Shown here piece by piece: positions 1-7,771 of a DNA stretch of 8,088 bases. Positions within the stretch are counted from its first letter, which is position 1. Each line of letters starts with the position of its first letter. Location of the stretch: NCBI GenBank assembly GCA_003456175.1, contig DMPB01000085.1:1-8088 (forward strand), written 5' to 3'. The DNA is from Chitinophagaceae bacterium (GTDB lineage Bacteria; Bacteroidota; Bacteroidia; Chitinophagales; Chitinophagaceae). A program made the translations under genes and the position numbers. A model generated the notes under the pieces. That model made no database searches and had not been told where the DNA came from. It was given only the letters and a program-made list of their open reading frames with translations.

Positions 1-2271
1 CGTGGTATTAACACCATTAGTAACAGTGCAACGGTGGTGTCTTCATTTACTGCAAAGGATGGCTTGAAAGATAATATTGTTAAGTGCGTAGCAGTTGCCA
101 ACGGCCAAATGCTTTTAGGTACAGAAATGGCTGGCCTTACAGTTATTAGCAATCAAAAAACAATCGATAATTATTTGAATAATAATAGTATCAATCAGTT
201 GCTCGCTACTGAACAGGGCTACTATATTGCAACAACAACGGCTGTTTATTTATTCAATGCTTCAAGTAAAAAAATACAAACAATACATGCTAAAGGTGCC
301 CAGCACTTGTTATTAGATCAGGCACATAATGTTTGGGCTGTTAATACCAACGCAATTACTTGGATAGCAAATACACAATTTAAAAAAATTGCAACTATTC
401 AACAGCCAACACAAGTAAAGGCACTATTTGCAAATGATAAAGCTGTATGGTATGCCGAGCAGCAAAAGTTATATGAAGTAGCAACAAGTAACGCAACCGA
501 AGCAAGTGCAAAGTTATTATTTCAGTTGCCCATACAACCTGCCAACCTTATTACAACGTTTAGTGTAGATGCAAGCGGTAATATATGGATAGGTACTATG
601 GGTAACGGATTGTACTACTATAATCGTAGTAATAAAAGCGTACAGGCATATACGTTATCAGTACTACCTAAAAATGCTGCCATTTTATCTTTACGATTAG
701 CTGATAATGCATTATGGATTTCTAGTTTAGAAGGTATATACAAGTTGCTTATAGCCAATCCAGCAACTGCATCTAGTTTGAATCATGATACTTGTATTGG
801 CGGTAATTATGTGTACGATATTTATGCTAGTAAGTACCAACAGCTTTGGTTTGCTACAGATGGCAACGGCATTGTACAACGTACTGCAACTTATTGCAAG
901 TCTTATCAAGTAATAGCTAAGCAACCTTTAGGCGTGGTATACAAAATAGCTGCCGATACACACGATGCTTTGTGGTTCACAACGCAACGCAATGGTATAC
1001 TACAGTATCAGCAACAGCAATGGCGAAATTATTATTTCAACAAACAGTCGTATCGTAATCAAGCAACAAGTATTGCTGCTAGCAAAGGTTTTGTTGCCAT
1101 GCTACACGAGCAAGGCCTACAGTGGGTAGATGTACAGCGTAAGCAATGGTATAATACGAATAAAGGCGATTTGTTTTCATACATTAATACGGAGTTACAT
1201 GCACTGGCAACTTACAATGGTAATTTCTGGTTTGTTACTAATAATGGGTTAATACAGTTTACACCAAAACCCCAACATAACTTATCCATTGAAATCGACA
1301 ATATACAGTTAATGCTTGCCGATACTGTTCTACAAAGTGGTGTACAATTACCTTACAATGAGAATACTATTAGCTTCACTTGCAACATCACCAATTTTTT
1401 ACAAGGCAGCGACATACGGTATCGTTATCAGCTAGAAGGGCTCAGTAACGGCTGGACCTACACTAACGATAACACTTTACAGTTCTCTAAATTGCCAGCA
1501 GGCAGCTATCAGCTTATTTGGCAAGCAACAGCCAATGAGTTTTTAGATACGCCAGCCACAACTACATTTTCATTTACCGTAAGGTTGCCGTTTTGGAAAA
1601 CATGGTGGTTCGTGTTCTTAGTAATGGCCACGAGTATTGCTTTCGTTTATGGCTTTATTCGATGGCGGATACTGCAAGTAAAAAAGTACGCTCAGTTAGA
1701 ACAAGAAAAAATTCAAGCTCGGTTCGATACACTTCGCAATCAAATCAATCCTCACTTTTTATTCAATAGTTTTAACGCACTGATGGGTGAAATTGAAGAC
1801 GATCCTAAGGCGGCTGTTGCGTATGTACAGCATCTTAGTTTATTCTTTAGAAATATGGTAAGCTATCGCGATAAAGAATGGATTACACTTCAAGAAGAGC
1901 TTCACATATTAGAGCATTATCAAGTGCTGCAACAACGCAGGTATGGTAATGCACTACAGTTCAATATTCAAATAAATACAACTACTGCAACACAGTATTT
2001 GATAGCGCCATTGGTATTACAAATGCTTGCCGAAAATGCAATCAAGCACAACGCAGTAAGTAGCGATATGCCCCTTACGGTAAATATTACAACTACCACT
2101 ACACATGTAATTGTTGCGAACAATATCAATAAACGCATCACACCAGCAGAAGGCACCGGCATGGGGTTGCAGAATATTCAAAAACGATATTTACTTTTAA
2201 CAGGTAAGCAAGTAACCATTAAACACACCGACCAAATTTTTGAAGTAGCCATACCTTTAGTAACCACATGA
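1..2271 (+). CDS. Sensor histidine kinase, propeller/Y_Y_Y/LytS type (5' partial)
   Basis: Membrane sensor kinase expected to detect a signal outside the cytoplasm and phosphorylate the regulator encoded next to it. The frame is open from base 1, so the N-terminus is missing; the GTG at 34 is an internal codon. Counting residues from base 1, residues 1 to about 420 contain beta-propeller repeats with blades such as SGNIWIGT (about 191), QLWFATDGNG (about 280) and ALWFTTQRNG (about 322). A Y_Y_Y-type domain follows at about 425-530, with RYRYQLEGL at 473. One transmembrane helix lies at about 534-554 (WWFVFLVMATSIAFVYGF). The cytoplasmic His_kinase domain has the phospho-acceptor motif NPHFLFN (His585), an N-box ENAIKH (Asn679) and a G-box GTGMGL (718-723), so all key kinase motifs are intact. 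Its stop overlaps the next start as ATGA. Family assignment is firm; the ligand is unknown. Confidence 0.93.
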   Translation, partial: RGINTISNSATVVSSFTAKDGLKDNIVKCVAVANGQMLLGTEMAGLTVISNQKTIDNYLNNNSINQLLATEQGYYIATTTAVYLFNASSKKIQTIHAKGAQHLLLDQAHNVWAVNTNAITWIANTQFKKIATIQQPTQVKALFANDKAVWYAEQQKLYEVATSNATEASAKLLFQLPIQPANLITTFSVDASGNIWIGTMGNGLYYYNRSNKSVQAYTLSVLPKNAAILSLRLADNALWISSLEGIYKLLIANPATASSLNHDTCIGGNYVYDIYASKYQQLWFATDGNGIVQRTATYCKSYQVIAKQPLGVVYKIAADTHDALWFTTQRNGILQYQQQQWRNYYFNKQSYRNQATSIAASKGFVAMLHEQGLQWVDVQRKQWYNTNKGDLFSYINTELHALATYNGNFWFVTNNGLIQFTPKPQHNLSIEIDNIQLMLADTVLQSGVQLPYNENTISFTCNITNFLQGSDIRYRYQLEGLSNGWTYTNDNTLQFSKLPAGSYQLIWQATANEFLDTPATTTFSFTVRLPFWKTWWFVFLVMATSIAFVYGFIRWRILQVKKYAQLEQEKIQARFDTLRNQINPHFLFNSFNALMGEIEDDPKAAVAYVQHLSLFFRNMVSYRDKEWITLQEELHILEHYQVLQQRRYGNALQFNIQINTTTATQYLIAPLVLQMLAENAIKHNAVSSDMPLTVNITTTTTHVIVANNINKRITPAEGTGMGLQNIQKRYLLLTGKQVTIKHTDQIFEVAIPLVTT

Positions 2272-3038
2272 TACAACAATACCTGATTATTGAAGATGAA
2301 GATGCTGCTGCACGACGATTACATAAAATGCTACAGCAGTTACTACCACAAGCAACTTGTGTTGCTACATTACCAAGCGTTCAAAAATCGGTACAGTGGC
2401 TCCAACAACACCAACACCCCGATGTTATTTTCATGGATATTCATTTGGCCGATGGTAGCAGTTTTGAAATTCCAAAGCAAGTAAGCATACAAAGCCCTAT
2501 CATATTTACAACCGCTTACGATCAATATGCACTAGAAGCCTTCAAACTTAATAGCATCGATTACATTCTAAAGCCTGCAACACTTAACGATATTGAGTTG
2601 GCACTGAACAAGCTCGAACGCTTACAGCGCCATTCAACAGCACAGCAAGCGCTGGCACAATTGGTAGCAAAGCTATCACCAACCGCTAAGCCAGCCTATA
2701 AAGAGCGGTTTGTGGTTAAAATAGGCGAGCAGCTCAAAACGGTAGAAACACAACAGATTGCATACGTTTTCACCGAGTATAAAACGAGTATCGCCATCTT
2801 ATTCGATGGTAAAAAAATGCCACTCGATGCCAATCTCGATGAGTTGGAAACACAATTGCATCCACAGCATTTTTTTCGGGCTAACAGGCAGTTCATTGTT
2901 AGTTACAAAGCCATTGCCCAAATGCACACCTACACTAAAAGTCGTATCATCATTACGTTGCAGCCACCAGCACCGGAAGAAGTGGTGGTAAGTTCCGAAA
3001 AGTCGGCCGCTTTTAAAGATTGGCTTGCTGGCAATTAG
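2268..3038 (+). CDS. LytTR-family response regulator transcription factor
   Basis: Cytoplasmic DNA-binding response regulator of 256 residues, normal for the LytR/AlgR class. The receiver domain covers about 1-120: the acidic cluster EDED (9-12), the phosphorylatable Asp57 in VIFMDIH, Thr82 followed by Ala-Tyr in the switch region, and Lys102 in DYILKPA. A short linker leads to a LytTR domain at about 146-254, recognisable from FVVKIGEQLKTVETQQIAY and FFRANRQFIVSYKAI. The ATG overlaps the kinase stop by four bases, so translation is probably coupled and no separate ribosome site is needed. The kinase is the obvious partner. Targets cannot be read from sequence; LytTR proteins usually bind paired direct repeats, and two imperfect candidates lie downstream in the metH leader (3167-3174 and 3202-3209). 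No convincing terminator follows the gene. Confidence 0.95.
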   Translation: MIQQYLIIEDEDAAARRLHKMLQQLLPQATCVATLPSVQKSVQWLQQHQHPDVIFMDIHLADGSSFEIPKQVSIQSPIIFTTAYDQYALEAFKLNSIDYILKPATLNDIELALNKLERLQRHSTAQQALAQLVAKLSPTAKPAYKERFVVKIGEQLKTVETQQIAYVFTEYKTSIAILFDGKKMPLDANLDELETQLHPQHFFRANRQFIVSYKAIAQMHTYTKSRIIITLQPPAPEEVVVSSEKSAAFKDWLAGN

Positions 3039-3053
3039 TGTATTATTTCCTAC

Positions 3054-3061
3054 TATATTTG
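3054..3061 (+). promoter_or_regulatory. Bacteroidota-type -7 box for the metH unit
   Basis: TATATTTG fits the Bacteroidota sigma-ABfr -7 consensus TAnnTTTG exactly and is followed by C, as is common. It starts 15 bases after the regulator's stop codon. The upstream -33 element is poor: the nearest TTG (3025-3027) is 26 bases from the box, against a usual spacing of roughly 17-23. If used, transcription would start near 3067-3069 and leave a leader of about 220 nt before the first metH codon. Confidence 0.55.
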
Positions 3062-3077
3062 CACCGCAGGGCCGATT

Positions 3078-3130
3078 TGTTTATTGTTCAGCCCGCAAGT
3101 TGCTACGCAATCCATTTGAACTAATAAACA
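3078..3130 (+). repeat. Inverted repeat / leader hairpin 1
   Basis: TGTTTATTGTTCA (3078-3090) pairs with TGAACTAATAAACA (3117-3130) along its whole length with a single bulged A. The 26-base loop contains a smaller stem, TTGC (3100-3103) with GCAA (3107-3110). In addition GGGC (3069-3072) can pair with GCCC (3091-3094), which places the left arm in a loop and would allow an H-type pseudoknot. Confidence 0.6.
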
Positions 3131-3133
3131 GCG

Positions 3134-3193
3134 CATCTATCAACCATCTTTTAGGCTGCACTCGTTTAAGTTCAAAAAGATAGATGTTTTTGT
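3134..3193 (+). terminator. Possible attenuator in the metH leader
   Basis: CATCTATC (3134-3141) is the exact reverse complement of GATAGATG (3179-3186), and a T-rich tract TTTTTGTT (3187-3194) follows at once. The stem is AT-rich with a 37-base loop, so it is a weak intrinsic terminator at best. It lies inside the leader rather than at a gene end, which is why attenuation is considered. Confidence 0.3.
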
Positions 3194-3292
3194 TACCAAC
3201 TTAAGTTCACCTATCATCTTCGTTGCGTCGCACACTTGTACTGTTGTACATGCATTTGGCGGTACCTGCACACCAATTAAGTTGATACAACC

Positions 3293-4342
3293 ATGAACAT
3301 ATACGAGCAACTACAGAACCGCATTTTAGTAATTGATGGTGCTATGGGCACCATGATACAACGTCATCAATTAACCGAAGCCGATTATCGCGGCACACGC
3401 TTCGCGAACTGGCATACCGATGTAAAAGGCAATAACGACTTGCTTTGTATTACACAGCCAGAGGTAATCATTGGTATTCACCTACAATACTTAGAAGCTG
3501 GTGCTAACATTATAGAAACCAACACCTTTAGTAGTACCAGCATTGCACAGGCCGATTATGATATGCAAAGCATTGCATACGAGCTAAATGTAGCCGCGGC
3601 GCACTGTGCCCGCGAAGCTGTAGCACGTTATAAAGCAGCACATCCTACTGCTGCCGATGCCTTGTATGTAGCAGGTGCTATTGGTCCGCTTAACAAAACC
3701 TTGTCACTCTCTCCCGATGTTAACAACCCGGGTTACAGAGCCGTTACATTCGATGAGGTGGTTGCCGCTTATACTGAACAAATTAAAGGACTCGTAGAAG
3801 GTGGTGTAGATGTACTATTGATAGAAACCATCTTTGATACCCTCAATGCGAAAGCGGCCATATTTGCTGCAAAGCAATATTTCAGAGCCAATCCAGTTCC
3901 AGCAGAGCGTTCAGGCAAGTGCAAAGGCGAATTACCTATCATGATTTCTGGAACCATTACCGATGCAAGTGGCCGTACACTCAGCGGACAAACCCTAGAA
4001 GCTTTTTATATTTCAGTAGCCCATGCCAACCCGCTAAGTGTTGGTTTAAATTGTGCTTTAGGCGCACAAGAAATGCGTAGCCATATTGAAGAATTGAGTG
4101 GGTTAGCTACTTGTTTCACCAGTGCCTATCCTAATGCTGGTTTACCCAATGCCATGGGTGAGTACGATGAGCAGCCACATGAAACAGCTCATTTTATTGA
4201 AGAGTGGGCTAAAGAAGGTTTTGTAAATATTGTTGGTGGTTGTTGTGGTACTACACCCGATCATATCAAGCATATTGCCGATCATGTTAGAGCACTAACG
4301 CCACGCAAGCCTCCGGTAGCATTAGCAACATTAGAAGACTAA
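3293..4342 (+). CDS. metH: Methionine synthase, homocysteine-binding (Zn) subunit of split MetH
   Basis: A homocysteine S-methyltransferase domain of 349 residues that matches the first about 350 residues of full-length MetH and then stops. It should bind zinc and homocysteine and accept the methyl group from methylcobalamin to form methionine in the cytoplasm. The N-terminus [13 protein letters not shown] and the block [10 protein letters not shown] are typical. The three zinc-ligand cysteines are present: Cys254 in GLNCALG, and Cys317 and Cys318 in GGCCGTTP. The ATG at 3293 fits the family N-terminus; no Shine-Dalgarno sequence precedes it, as usual for the phylum. The folate and B12 modules are missing here but are supplied by the next gene, 47 bases downstream on the same strand. 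Such splitting is known in Bacteroidota, so it is not read as a frameshift: the second gene has its own start, and the gap has no continuing frame. Confidence 0.95.
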   Translation: MNIYEQLQNRILVIDGAMGTMIQRHQLTEADYRGTRFANWHTDVKGNNDLLCITQPEVIIGIHLQYLEAGANIIETNTFSSTSIAQADYDMQSIAYELNVAAAHCAREAVARYKAAHPTAADALYVAGAIGPLNKTLSLSPDVNNPGYRAVTFDEVVAAYTEQIKGLVEGGVDVLLIETIFDTLNAKAAIFAAKQYFRANPVPAERSGKCKGELPIMISGTITDASGRTLSGQTLEAFYISVAHANPLSVGLNCALGAQEMRSHIEELSGLATCFTSAYPNAGLPNAMGEYDEQPHETAHFIEEWAKEGFVNIVGGCCGTTPDHIKHIADHVRALTPRKPPVALATLED

Positions 4343-4389
4343 TATTTTCAGCAAAAAGGATCGATTCAGTTTTTAAAGTAACAAATTAC

Positions 4390-7068
4390 ATGAGCACAAC
4401 TATAGCACCATACTTGCGTTTATCTGGCTTAGAGCCGTTGGTGGTTCGACCAGAAACCAACTTTGTTAATGTAGGCGAACGTACCAATGTTACAGGGTCT
4501 AAAAAATTTGCCCGATTGATTAAAGAGGGCAAGTACGAAGAGGCATTGTCTGTAGCACGCCAGCAAGTAGAAAATGGCGCCCAAATATTAGATGTGAATA
4601 TGGATGATGCCTTGCTAGATGGTAAGCAAGCAATGGTAACGTATCTTAATTTACTGCAAAGTGAACCCGATATTGCCAAAATACCTATCATGATTGATAG
4701 CTCAAAGTTTGAGATTATTGAGGCGGGGTTAAAATGTGTGCAAGGCAAGTGTATTGTGAACTCTATTTCTCTCAAAGAAGGCGAAGCTAAATTCATTGAA
4801 CAAGCTTATATCTGCAAAGCTTTTGGTGCTGCCGTTATTGTAATGGCATTCGATGAACAGGGGCAGGCCGATAATCTTGAGCGGAGAGTGGCTATTGCTG
4901 AAAGGGCTTATCACATACTTGTAAGTGATATTGGCTTTGCCCCACAGGATATAATTTTCGATTTAAATGTGTTCGCTGTTGCCACTGGCTTAGAAGAGCA
5001 TAACAATTATGCTGTTGATTTCATTGAAGCTACACGTATTATCAAGCAAAAATATCCGCTAGTTAAAATTAGCGGTGGCGTAAGTAATCTCTCATTTAGT
5101 TTTCGCGGTAACGAGCCTGTACGGGAAGCAATGCACAGCGTATTTCTATACCATGCCATTAAAGCAGGTATGGATATGGGTATTGTGAATGCTGGACAGC
5201 TTGCTGTGTATGACGATATTGATGCTGAATTGAGAAAGCTATGTGAAGACGTTATCTTGAATCGTAATAACGATAACAACGAAGCAACCGATAAGCTCAT
5301 TGTTTTTGCAGAACAGTTTAAAGGCCAAGAAAAGGCTGCTAAAAAAGATGAAGCGTGGCGCAGCGAACCTGTAGAAAAGCGTTTAGCACATGCTTTAGTA
5401 CATGGTATCACAGATTTTGTAGATGCCGATACCGAAGAGGCTCGCTTACAATACTCACGTCCGCTCGATGTCATTGAAGGGCCTTTAATGGATGGTATGA
5501 ACATTGTGGGCGACTTGTTCGGCGCTGGTAAAATGTTCTTACCGCAGGTAGTAAAAAGTGCTCGGGTAATGAAAAAAGCTGTGGCGGTACTAACACCTTA
5601 CATTGAAGCTGAAAAATCTGGCAATACATCGAGTGCAGCAACCATATTACTAGCAACTGTAAAAGGCGATGTACACGACATTGGTAAAAACATCGTAGGT
5701 GTTGTATTAGCTTGTAACGGCTATAATATTGTTGATTTGGGTGTAATGGTTCCTGCCGATAAAATTTTAGATGAGGCACAAAAAGTGGGTGCCGATATTA
5801 TTGGCTTATCGGGGCTAATTACCCCATCGTTAGACGAAATGGTGCATATCGCTAAAGAAATGAAGCGTAGAGGAATGCAACAACCATTACTAATTGGCGG
5901 TGCAACCACCAGCCGCATGCATACCGCTGTGAAAATAGCGCCTGAATATCCGAATGGTGTTATTCATGTGCTCGATGCTAGCCGAAGTGTAACTGTTGCA
6001 GGCCAGCTTTTAGGTAAAGAAACAAAAGCGAATTATCTTAAAAATTTGCGTATCGAGTACGATGGATTGTACCATCAGTTTCATAATAAAAAAACGGGCA
6101 AAACATACATTAGTTACGAAGAAGCTAAGGTTACTAAAGCTAGAGTTAATTTCAAAAATTACAAGCCAGTACAACCTCAGTTCAACGGAGTAAAAGTGTT
6201 TAAAAACTTCGATTTAGGTACCATTGCAAAGTATATCGATTGGGGGCCATTCTTTATAGCTTGGGAAATGCCAGGGCACTTTCCAAAAGTATTAACCGAC
6301 CCCACTTTTGGAACAGAAGCTACCCGCTTGTACAACGATGCGCAGCAACTGTTAGCTACGATTGTGGCAGAAAAATGGTTTACCGCCGATGGTGTTATTG
6401 GTTTTTGGCCAGCTTATAGTAACGATGCCGATACCGTTTTTGTGCAAACCGAGCAAGGTGAGGTGCAACTAGAATTTCTGCGTCAGCAAGTTAAAAAAGC
6501 AATTGGGCAACCAAATTATAGTTTAGCCGATTTTATAGCTCCAAAAAATGCTACAGCAAGTAGCGATTACATAGGCGCTTTTGCAGTAACTATTCATGGC
6601 TTGCAAGACGCATTGGCCAAATTCAATGCCGAGTTCGATGAGTATAACAAAATTCTCACCCAAGTATTAAGCGATCGTTTGGTGGAAGCTTTTGCTGAGT
6701 ACTTGCACCAGCAGGTAAGAACGCAGTATTGGGGTTACGCTCCTGATGAGGCATTGAGTAACGAAGATTTGATTTGGGAAAAATACCAAGGTATTCGTCC
6801 AGCTCCTGGCTATCCTGCATGTCCCGATCATACTGAGAAATTGAAGCTGTTCAGTATGCTGAACGCTCAAGCAAATACTGGTATTTCACTTACAGAAAGT
6901 TTGGCCATGTATCCTGCTGCTAGTGTTTGCGGATGGTATTTTAGTCATCCAGAAAGTCAGTATTTTGGTATTGGCAAAATACAACGTGATCAGTTAGAAG
7001 ACTATGCTCAGCGCAAGGGAATGCCAATAGAAGAAGCAGAACGTTGGCTGCGTCCTATACTTGAGTAG
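4390..7068 (+). CDS. metH: Methionine synthase, folate/cobalamin/reactivation subunit of split MetH
   Basis: An 892-residue protein collinear with residues from about 350 to the end of E. coli MetH. It moves a methyl group from 5-methyltetrahydrofolate to cob(I)alamin, presents it to the homocysteine subunit, and reactivates oxidised cobalamin with S-adenosylmethionine. Domains in order: pterin-binding (about 1-315; [20 protein letters not shown]), cap helices (about 320-410; [20 protein letters not shown]), B12 Rossmann domain (about 411-566) with DVHDIG, where His429 is the expected lower cobalt ligand, plus [11 protein letters not shown] and GGATTS, then the activation domain (about 570-892) with YIDWGPFF (Asp617) and [15 protein letters not shown] (Arg803). 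Nothing is missing. The 349 and 892 residues sum to 1241, close to the 1227 of the single-chain enzyme. A strong terminator follows about 40 bases after the stop. No metF lies within the window. Confidence 0.97.
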   Translation: MSTTIAPYLRLSGLEPLVVRPETNFVNVGERTNVTGSKKFARLIKEGKYEEALSVARQQVENGAQILDVNMDDALLDGKQAMVTYLNLLQSEPDIAKIPIMIDSSKFEIIEAGLKCVQGKCIVNSISLKEGEAKFIEQAYICKAFGAAVIVMAFDEQGQADNLERRVAIAERAYHILVSDIGFAPQDIIFDLNVFAVATGLEEHNNYAVDFIEATRIIKQKYPLVKISGGVSNLSFSFRGNEPVREAMHSVFLYHAIKAGMDMGIVNAGQLAVYDDIDAELRKLCEDVILNRNNDNNEATDKLIVFAEQFKGQEKAAKKDEAWRSEPVEKRLAHALVHGITDFVDADTEEARLQYSRPLDVIEGPLMDGMNIVGDLFGAGKMFLPQVVKSARVMKKAVAVLTPYIEAEKSGNTSSAATILLATVKGDVHDIGKNIVGVVLACNGYNIVDLGVMVPADKILDEAQKVGADIIGLSGLITPSLDEMVHIAKEMKRRGMQQPLLIGGATTSRMHTAVKIAPEYPNGVIHVLDASRSVTVAGQLLGKETKANYLKNLRIEYDGLYHQFHNKKTGKTYISYEEAKVTKARVNFKNYKPVQPQFNGVKVFKNFDLGTIAKYIDWGPFFIAWEMPGHFPKVLTDPTFGTEATRLYNDAQQLLATIVAEKWFTADGVIGFWPAYSNDADTVFVQTEQGEVQLEFLRQQVKKAIGQPNYSLADFIAPKNATASSDYIGAFAVTIHGLQDALAKFNAEFDEYNKILTQVLSDRLVEAFAEYLHQQVRTQYWGYAPDEALSNEDLIWEKYQGIRPAPGYPACPDHTEKLKLFSMLNAQANTGISLTESLAMYPAASVCGWYFSHPESQYFGIGKIQRDQLEDYAQRKGMPIEEAERWLRPILE

Positions 7069-7074
7069 TTCATC

Positions 7075-7167
7075 ATTTGCCGTAAGGCGTATAGGTTTGT
7101 ATAGTATTGTATGGGGCTGCCATAGGCAGCCCCATAATTTTTAGTAGGTATCAGCCTTACGGTAAAT
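7075..7167. repeat. Outer inverted repeat enclosing the metH terminator
   Basis: ATTTGCCGTAAGGC (7075-7088) and GCCTTACGGTAAAT (7154-7167) are reverse complements over 14 bases with one exception (G79 opposite T63, a G-U pair in plus-strand RNA). The pair brackets the 12-bp terminator hairpin and lies exactly between the two convergent stop codons. Confidence 0.8.
7110..7142 (+). terminator. Strong rho-independent terminator of the metH unit
   Basis: TATGGGGCTGCC (7110-7121) and GGCAGCCCCATA (7125-7136) form a perfect 12-bp, GC-rich stem with a 3-base ATA loop, followed by ATTTTT (7137-7142). It lies 41 bases past the metH stop. The T-run is only on the plus-strand side, so it should end metH transcription; on the minus strand the hairpin is not followed by a T-tract. 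Confidence 0.92.
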
Positions 7168-7169
7168 GT

Positions 7170-7646
7170 TTACGCACAATGTAACGCCGTTTTTAATGCG
7201 CCCAAAAGCACATACAAATAGTGTGGTGTGGGTGGATGCGGTTCGTGCATCCATGTTTTTTCAAAAGCTTGTATCTCAAAAGATAAAAAAGCCCGCAACT
7301 CTCGTACACTAAGGCTTGGGAGTTGCTGGTGTTTGTAATAATGCCTGCTTACCGCAGTAGCTGCAACGCCTAACACAGCATGCTGTTGCACATAAGCGTA
7401 TCCATTAAAACTATTGCAAAACCAAATAAGCTGCTGCATAGTAGTATCAACATGCGGCAGGTGATGGCAATGCAATGTATTGGTTGCTAGTAACGTATCA
7501 TCAGGGTCGGCATTACCGAGCGATTGGCATCGTAATGCGGCCAATGCTTCATGTACCTCATTAGCATGTTGTAAATAATCGCTAATTGCAGTAGATACAC
7601 GCTGGTATAGTTGTTGCCAAGTATGTTGATGCCTTTCTAAGCTCAT
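7170..7646 (-). CDS. Small histidine-rich hypothetical protein
   Basis: I do not recognise this protein. It has 158 residues when started at the ATG at 7646; a TTG four codons upstream (7658) is possible but less likely. About 15 residues (9-10%) are histidine, including HCHHLPH at about 61-67 and MHEPHPPTPH near the C-terminus, and there are four cysteines. No signal peptide or clear membrane helix is visible; the sequence looks like a soluble, mostly helical cytoplasmic protein, with RELRAFLSFEIQAFEKTW at about 115-132 a likely amphipathic helix. Codon use resembles that of the neighbours, and no better reading frame competes here, which supports a real gene. It converges with metH and diverges from the E1 gene. 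The His/Cys clusters could bind metal, but they do not form a spaced motif I can name. Confidence 0.6.
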   Translation of the reverse strand: MSLERHQHTWQQLYQRVSTAISDYLQHANEVHEALAALRCQSLGNADPDDTLLATNTLHCHHLPHVDTTMQQLIWFCNSFNGYAYVQQHAVLGVAATAVSRHYYKHQQLPSLSVRELRAFLSFEIQAFEKTWMHEPHPPTPHYLYVLLGALKTALHCA

Positions 7647-7756
7647 ATACCGCGGCAATATAGGTAACCTGTTGGCACGATATGTATAGTTGTTGCAACA
7701 TCGGCTTTCTGTACAAATTAAACCAACGCTTGTTAGTATTGAGTATAAAATCGTAC

Positions 7757-7764
7757 TACCTTTC
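7757..7764 (+). promoter_or_regulatory. Possible -7 box just upstream of the E1 gene
   Basis: TACCTTTC matches seven of eight positions of TAnnTTTG, with C in place of the last G. It ends only 7 bases before the ATG at 7772, so a transcript from it would have almost no leader. TTG occurs at 7730-7732 (24-base gap) and 7739-7741 (15-base gap), neither ideal as a -33 element. Confidence 0.35.
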
Positions 7765-7771
7765 GGCCGTT

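Larger units (their letters stand above)
3069..3292 (+). promoter_or_regulatory. Long structured 5' leader of metH
   Basis: This non-coding stretch precedes the methionine synthase genes. It can form a near-perfect hairpin (3078-3090 with 3117-3130), an 8-bp stem followed by a T-run (3134-3141 with 3179-3186), and a small 5-bp hairpin TGTAC-TGTT-GTACA (3237-3250). A third pairing (3115-3124 with 3165-3176) excludes both of the larger stems. No SAM-I core and no cobalamin-riboswitch B12 box were recognised. The arrangement suggests a cis-acting RNA, but its class is unknown and function is inferred only from pairing and from its place ahead of metH. Confidence 0.4.

Noticed and set aside
34..36. 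GTG as the start of the sensor kinase
   Set aside because: The frame is open back to base 1 and the preceding residues continue the propeller sequence, so the real start lies upstream of the window.
3039..3292. A SAM-I, SAM-II, SAH or cobalamin riboswitch ahead of metH
   Set aside because: I could not find the SAM-I core, the SAM-II 3' GCTAAA element, the SAH-riboswitch core or a B12 box. The leader is reported as structured but unclassified.
4343..4389. A separate promoter or terminator between the two metH genes
   Set aside because: The 47-base gap is AT-rich but has no TAnnTTTG box and no hairpin with a T-run; co-transcription is the simpler reading.
4386..4796. A 136-codon minus-strand frame over the start of the second metH gene
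   Set aside because: Antisense to the conserved pterin-binding domain, with no motif and no promoter signal; treated as chance.
5007..5504. A 165-codon open frame on the minus strand inside metH
   Set aside because: It lies wholly within the strongly conserved folate/cap region of MetH on the other strand. Its translation is rich in Ser, Leu and Ile with no recognisable motif, as expected of an antisense shadow.
7656..7658. TTG as the start of the small minus-strand gene
   Set aside because: An in-frame ATG lies four codons downstream at 7646, and neither start has a ribosome site; ATG is preferred.
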